A stretch of 8,468 nucleotides of DNA from the NCBI GenBank assembly GCA_015494375.1, contig WGBL01000082.1, positions 1 through 8,468 of the forward strand. The letters are read 5' to 3'. Every line of letters starts with the position of its first letter. Position 1 is the stretch's first letter. This document shows positions 6,493 through 8,468 of the stretch, piece after piece. The notes under the pieces were generated by a model, which saw nothing but the letters and a program-made list of their open reading frames with translations, ran no database searches and was not told where the DNA came from. The position numbers and the translations under genes were made by a program. This stretch comes from Hyphomicrobiales bacterium. Its GTDB lineage: Bacteria; Pseudomonadota; Alphaproteobacteria; Rhizobiales; S144-23.

Positions 6493-6534
6493 CCAAACAG
6501 TTTGGCAGGCGGCGCCACAGCGCGCGGCGCCGCC
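6493..6534 (-). terminator. Stem-loop(s) directly behind dctP, probable attenuator or mRNA stabiliser
   Basis: In the minus-strand transcript GGCGGCGCC (6534-6526) pairs perfectly with GGCGCCGCC (6516-6508) around a 9-base loop, starting 28 bases after the dctP stop. A second small dyad, CCAAA-CTG-TTTGG (6505-6493), follows at once. No U-run follows, so complete intrinsic termination is unlikely. In binding-protein transporter operons such hairpins commonly protect the upstream message from 3' decay or cause partial termination, giving an excess of binding protein over permease. That role is inferred here from position and stem strength. Confidence 0.6.
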
Positions 6535-6562
6535 CGCACCAGACCGTTCGCTCGCCTTCCCG

Positions 6563-7735
6563 TCAGCTCGGCAGCTTGCCCGGGAAGTAGTGCTCGTAAG
6601 CGAGCCGGTAGTCGGCCGAGTTGGTGAGGTCGTAAAAGGCCACCCGCTCGGACCAGGCCTTCTGGCTGTCGACCACCTTCTTGAAGAAAGGATCACGCAT
6701 GAGCCGCGCGAGCACCCGGTCCCACGACTCAAGCTGCGCCTTCATGATCGAAACGTCGGTGCGATAGACATTGACCTTGTCGACAGTGATCAGCTCTTGG
6801 AGGTCCTTCGAATAGCGGTCCATCGCTAGGCCATAGTTCGCGGTGCTGGCCGCCTCGGCCGCATGCTCGATGATGGCCTGGTGGGCCGGGTCGAGCGAGG
6901 CGAACTTGTCCTTGTTGACAATGATTTCGAAGAACTCGGCCGCCTGGTGGTAGGAGCCCAAATGGTAGTGTTTGGAGACGTCCTGGGCGCCGAACTGCCG
7001 GTCGGACGTCGGGTTGTTGAACTCGAACGCCTCAATCACGCCGCGCTCGAGTGCGGGGATGATTTCACCGCCCGGCAGCTGTGTCACCTTGAGCCCCATG
7101 CCCTGCATGATGTCGGTGGCAAGGCCGACGGTGCGATACTTGAGGCCCTTGAGATCGTCGACGCTCTTGATGTGCTTCTTGAACCAGCCGAGCGGCTGTG
7201 TTGGCATCGGCATGCAGAAAAAGCCGACAAGGTTGAGGCCAAGCACATCCTGGACGAGCTCGCGATAGAGCTCCTTGCCGCCGCCGTAATGAATCCACGC
7301 AAGGATTTGCGACGCATTGGCGCCGAACACCGGCCCCGTTCCAAAGAGCGAGGCGGCCTTGTTCTTGCCATACCAATAGGCGGTCACGGTGTGGGCCATG
7401 TCAATGACACCGTCGTGGCAGGCGTCTTGGACCTGGAACGCCTTGACCACTGAGCCCGCCGGCAGCAGGTCGATCTTGATCTGGCCGCCCGCCATCTTTT
7501 CCACCCGTTCGACGTATTGCCGAGCAAAGTCCTGGAAGATCGCCTTGGCGCCCCAGGATGTTTGCATCTTGAGGGTGAGTGGCGCGCCGCGCGAGATATT
7601 GGGCATGGCGACGGCACCGGCGACGCCGCCCGCGGCAAGCGCACTTCCCTTGAGGAACTTGCGTCGCGAGAGCGGCGCGGTCGGCGCCTTTGCGGCTTTG
7701 CGGGTTTGCACAGGATTGGTCGTTTTCGCAGTCAT
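6563..7735 (-). CDS. dctP: TRAP transporter periplasmic solute-binding protein (DctP family, TakP/FcbT1-like)
   Basis: The 390-residue protein carries a Tat signal: SRRKFLK at 23-29 followed by a hydrophobic Ala/Gly-rich stretch to about residue 45, with cleavage probably near SRG-APL (about 50). The mature part has DctP-family blocks: MQTSWGAKAIFQDFARQYVE, LLPAGSVVKAFQVQDACHDGVIDMAHT (read as LLPAGSVVKAFQ then DMAHTVTAYW), GGGKELYREL, LKGLKYRTVG with Arg201, and GGEIIPALERGVIEAFEF (223-239). Arg201 occupies the place of the arginine that binds the substrate carboxylate in TRAP binding proteins. EF at 238-239 aligns by eye with the EW pair of the 2-oxoacid protein TakP. It therefore probably binds an organic acid; the exact ligand is unknown. 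A strong GGGAGGA Shine-Dalgarno lies nine bases before the ATG. It is the first gene of the minus-strand unit. Confidence 0.95.
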   Translation of the reverse strand: MTAKTTNPVQTRKAAKAPTAPLSRRKFLKGSALAAGGVAGAVAMPNISRGAPLTLKMQTSWGAKAIFQDFARQYVERVEKMAGGQIKIDLLPAGSVVKAFQVQDACHDGVIDMAHTVTAYWYGKNKAASLFGTGPVFGANASQILAWIHYGGGKELYRELVQDVLGLNLVGFFCMPMPTQPLGWFKKHIKSVDDLKGLKYRTVGLATDIMQGMGLKVTQLPGGEIIPALERGVIEAFEFNNPTSDRQFGAQDVSKHYHLGSYHQAAEFFEIIVNKDKFASLDPAHQAIIEHAAEAASTANYGLAMDRYSKDLQELITVDKVNVYRTDVSIMKAQLESWDRVLARLMRDPFFKKVVDSQKAWSERVAFYDLTNSADYRLAYEHYFPGKLPS

Positions 7736-8035
7736 GGTCTGGTTTCCTCCCGATCTTGGTCACCACCGGGCAACGGCTTACGCCTTACGCTTGCGACGAC
7801 AGTTGCCGGTGGGATGCCAGGCAGTTTTGCCGACAATGGTGCCGATGACAAGCAGAACCCGCAGGCGAGGCGACCATTTTCCAGATTGCTGACATCTGGC
7901 TGGCACACTGTCGGCAGCTTCAGTGCACCCCGTTGCTACACGCGCAGCGCAACTCTTCGAACCTGGGTGCACCGCGCCTTTCGCTTGAGGCGAGGTCTTG
8001 CGAGCCGGCACGGGCAGTGCTATCGCTCATGGGGG
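7736..8035. other. Divergent intergenic region between dctP and tRNA-Gln
   Basis: This 300-base region should contain the promoter of the TRAP-amidase unit (leftward) and that of the tRNA gene (rightward). A weak minus-strand candidate is TTGTCA (7851-7846) with AAAACT (7828-7823) at 17-base spacing; the -10 matches poorly, so I do not call it separately. An inverted repeat GTGCACCC/GGGTGCAC (7923-7930 and 7965-7972) could be an operator. A minus-strand frame of up to 77 codons (8011-7778) ends in a short hydrophobic and then basic stretch but has no ribosome site I trust. Confidence 0.5.
7998..8026 (+). promoter_or_regulatory. Probable promoter of tRNA-Gln
   Basis: TTGCGA (7998-8003) and TATCGC (8021-8026) are separated by 17 bases, within GTGCTATCGC, a form common in alphaproteobacterial stable-RNA promoters. 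Transcription would begin near 8033, about three bases before the mature tRNA 5' end. The -35 and -10 hexamers each depart from consensus; placement and spacing are the main support. Confidence 0.5.
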
Positions 8036-8109
8036 TGGGGAATAGTTTAATGGTAGAACAGCGGACTCTGACTCCGTAGGTCCTGGTTCGAATCCAGGTT
8101 CCCCAGCCA
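8036..8109 (+). tRNA. tRNA-Gln (anticodon CUG)
   Basis: The sequence folds as a complete 74-base cloverleaf. Acceptor TGGGGAA (8036-8042) pairs with TTCCCCA (8099-8105). The D arm is GTTT/GAAC. The anticodon stem GCGGA/TCCGT encloses the loop CTCTGAC with anticodon CTG at 8068-8070, which reads glutamine codon CAG. The T arm CCTGG/CCAGG encloses TTCGAAT. The discriminator base is G (8106), and CCA is encoded (8107-8109). The U1-A72 pair fits bacterial glutamine tRNAs. It is transcribed away from dctP. I see no direct repeat of its 3' end, so no integrated element is indicated within the window. Confidence 0.96.
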
Positions 8110-8131
8110 ATCCCCACCGGGGCCGGCATTC

Positions 8132-8173
8132 AGAAGCCAGAAACGAGAAATCGGAAAACGGGAACCGGAAATC
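8132..8173. repeat. Heptad repeat array 1 (7-bp units, six copies)
   Basis: Six contiguous 7-base units are seen: AGAAGCC, AGAAACG, AGAAATC, GGAAAAC, GGGAACC, GGAAATC. Positions 2-5 of each unit follow the purine pattern G-(A/G)-A-A or G-A-A-A/G with little deviation. The period of seven keeps phase throughout. It begins 23 bases after the tRNA 3' end. Degenerate heptanucleotide arrays in intergenic DNA are known in other bacteria (for example STRR sequences of cyanobacteria); membership in any named family here is not established. Confidence 0.75.
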
Positions 8174-8175
8174 TG

Positions 8176-8231
8176 AGATGGCGGCAAACGCTGTCGTCCC
8201 CGAAATCGCGCGGCCGCAACGGCTGCCATCT
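8176..8231. repeat. Inverted repeat AGATGGCGGC / GCTGCCATCT
   Basis: Arms at 8176-8185 and 8222-8231 pair over ten positions in plus-strand RNA, one of them a G-U wobble, with a 36-base loop containing GCGCGGCCGC. The left arm begins three bases after heptad array 1 ends. A role as part of a structured RNA or as the end of a small intergenic element is possible but unproven. Confidence 0.5.
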
Positions 8232-8257
8232 TGCACCGCCCTATTCCCGCGGGATTA

Positions 8258-8277
8258 TCGGGGACCCATAACCCCGA
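8258..8277. repeat. Short hairpin TCGGGG / CCCCGA
   Basis: Six-base arms (8258-8263 and 8272-8277) enclose an 8-base loop. The left arm plus AC (TCGGGGAC, 8258-8265) is alternatively complementary to GTCCCCGA at 8196-8203, inside the loop of the preceding inverted repeat, so two mutually exclusive folds are possible. Confidence 0.4.
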
Positions 8278-8311
8278 ACCTCGCTGGGGCATGGTGTTCA
8301 TGGGCCCGGAT

Positions 8312-8363
8312 AGAAATGCGGGGCGAGGGCACACTTGCCGGCAGCGGCGGTGGCCGCATTTCT
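8312..8363. repeat. Inverted repeat AGAAATGCGG / CCGCATTTCT
   Basis: The ten-base arms (8312-8321 and 8354-8363) are perfectly complementary around a 32-base loop. On the plus strand the right arm runs into TTTCTTCT, giving a weak terminator-like end. It could stop transcription from the tRNA direction or be part of the same structured region as the neighbouring dyads. Confidence 0.5.
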
Positions 8364-8397
8364 TCTGGAGCGACTGGTCGCGCAAGCCAACTTCTGT

Positions 8398-8432
8398 CAT
8401 CTGACATCTGACACCTGACACCCGATACCTGA
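8398..8432. repeat. Heptad repeat array 2 (7-bp units, five copies)
   Basis: Five contiguous units are seen: CATCTGA, CATCTGA, CACCTGA, CACCCGA, TACCTGA. The first two are identical and the last three differ by one or two bases. The consensus differs from array 1, but the period of seven is the same. On the minus strand it reads as TCAGGTG-type repeats. It lies 35 bases after the arm ending at 8363. Confidence 0.8.
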
Positions 8433-8468
8433 ATCTGGCTTCGCCCCACACGGCCCGAGGATTTCGTC

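Larger units (their letters stand above)
6200..6562 (-). other. dctP-dctQ intergenic leader with hairpins and repeats
   Basis: A 363-base gap separates dctP from dctQ inside what is probably one transcript. From dctP onward it holds a strong stem-loop (6534-6508), a small dyad CCAAA/TTTGG (6493-6505), a longer-range inverted repeat (6329-6340 with 6371-6382), a perfect palindrome TGGGCGCGCCCA (6374-6385) and a 12-bp tandem repeat (6231-6290) just before the dctQ ribosome site. A 91-codon minus-strand frame (6496-6221) exists but needs a TTG start and resembles nothing I know, so I do not call it. No clear internal promoter is visible. Confidence 0.6.
8110..8468. other. Repeat-rich gene-free region downstream of tRNA-Gln
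   Basis: No gene is supported. Open frames on the minus strand here run through the heptad repeats and into the tRNA and are chance. Right after the tRNA, CCCC-ACC-GGGG (8112-8122) could form a very small hairpin without a T-run. The region is bounded by two 7-bp-periodic arrays (8132-8173 and 8398-8432). Between them lie three inverted repeats and a palindrome TCCCGCGGGA (8245-8254). The last 36 bases hold nothing I recognise. Confidence 0.55.

Noticed and set aside
6221..6496. Possible 91-codon gene between dctP and dctQ on the minus strand
   Set aside because: It has a TTG start, no family resemblance and Trp/Arg-rich composition, and crosses several inverted repeats; the repeat-encoded end alone is not enough.
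5837..6829. Plus-strand frame of 330 codons opposite dctQ, the gap and dctP
   Set aside because: It spans two real genes and the hairpin region with no recognisable domain.
7778..8011. Minus-strand frame ending in a hydrophobic stretch and a basic tail, upstream of dctP
   Set aside because: The hydrophobic part is only about 12 residues, the start is uncertain without a good ribosome site, and the region must hold the dctP promoter.
8036..8109. tRNA as an integration site of a mobile element
   Set aside because: No duplicate of the tRNA 3' end and no integrase gene are seen in the window.
8132..8432. CRISPR array
   Set aside because: The repeats are 7 bp, contiguous and without spacers; no cas-like gene is nearby.
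8047..8451. Minus-strand frame of 134 codons through the heptad arrays
   Set aside because: It starts in one array and ends inside the tRNA gene on the opposite strand; its apparent repeats come from the 7-bp DNA period.

Overview
The window looks like chromosomal DNA of a GC-rich alphaproteobacterium, possibly Hyphomicrobiales or Rhodospirillales; the order is a guess. Supporting signs are the N-terminus of its YebC protein (MAGHSKFKNIMHRKGRQDA, the alphaproteobacterial form), a full TTAA-N7-TTAAC CtrA-type box, and a TRAP transporter of the mannitol/chloroaromatic/2-oxoacid group. No insertion sequence, phage gene or CRISPR array is visible.

Layout. Positions 1-65 hold an intrinsic terminator closing a plus-strand gene outside the window. 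A 411-base gene-free stretch follows, with the CtrA-type box and a possible promoter, leading to yebC (477-1223, +). Next come a spacer with a degenerate 16-bp tandem repeat and an unrecognised 88-residue membrane protein containing five consecutive prolines (1525-1791, +). The rest of the coding content is on the minus strand and reads right to left: dctP-type binding protein (7735-6563), a 363-base gap with strong hairpins and a 12-bp repeat, dctQ-type small permease (6199-5489), dctM-type large permease (5492-3594, overlapping dctQ by ATGA), an amidase-signature hydrolase (3538-2132), and a 79-residue two-helix membrane protein (2112-1873). On the right, a tRNA-Gln(CUG) gene (8036-8109, +) diverges from dctP. 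It is followed by about 325 bases without genes that carry two separate 7-bp-periodic repeat arrays and several inverted repeats.

How the genes may work together. A Tat-exported solute-binding protein captures an organic acid in the periplasm and hands it to the DctQ/DctM permease for ion-driven import. A cytosolic amidase from the same probable transcript could then hydrolyse an amide bond in that substrate. The stem-loop behind dctP, its strong Shine-Dalgarno, and the GTG start of dctQ all fit higher synthesis of the binding protein than of the permease. The substrate cannot be read from the sequence.

No wholly new system is demonstrable. The most interesting points are the CtrA-type box upstream of yebC, a polyproline-bearing small membrane protein beside a translation factor implicated in polyproline synthesis, an extra membrane module inside DctM, the TRAP-amidase-small-membrane-protein unit, and the heptad-repeat region behind the tRNA.
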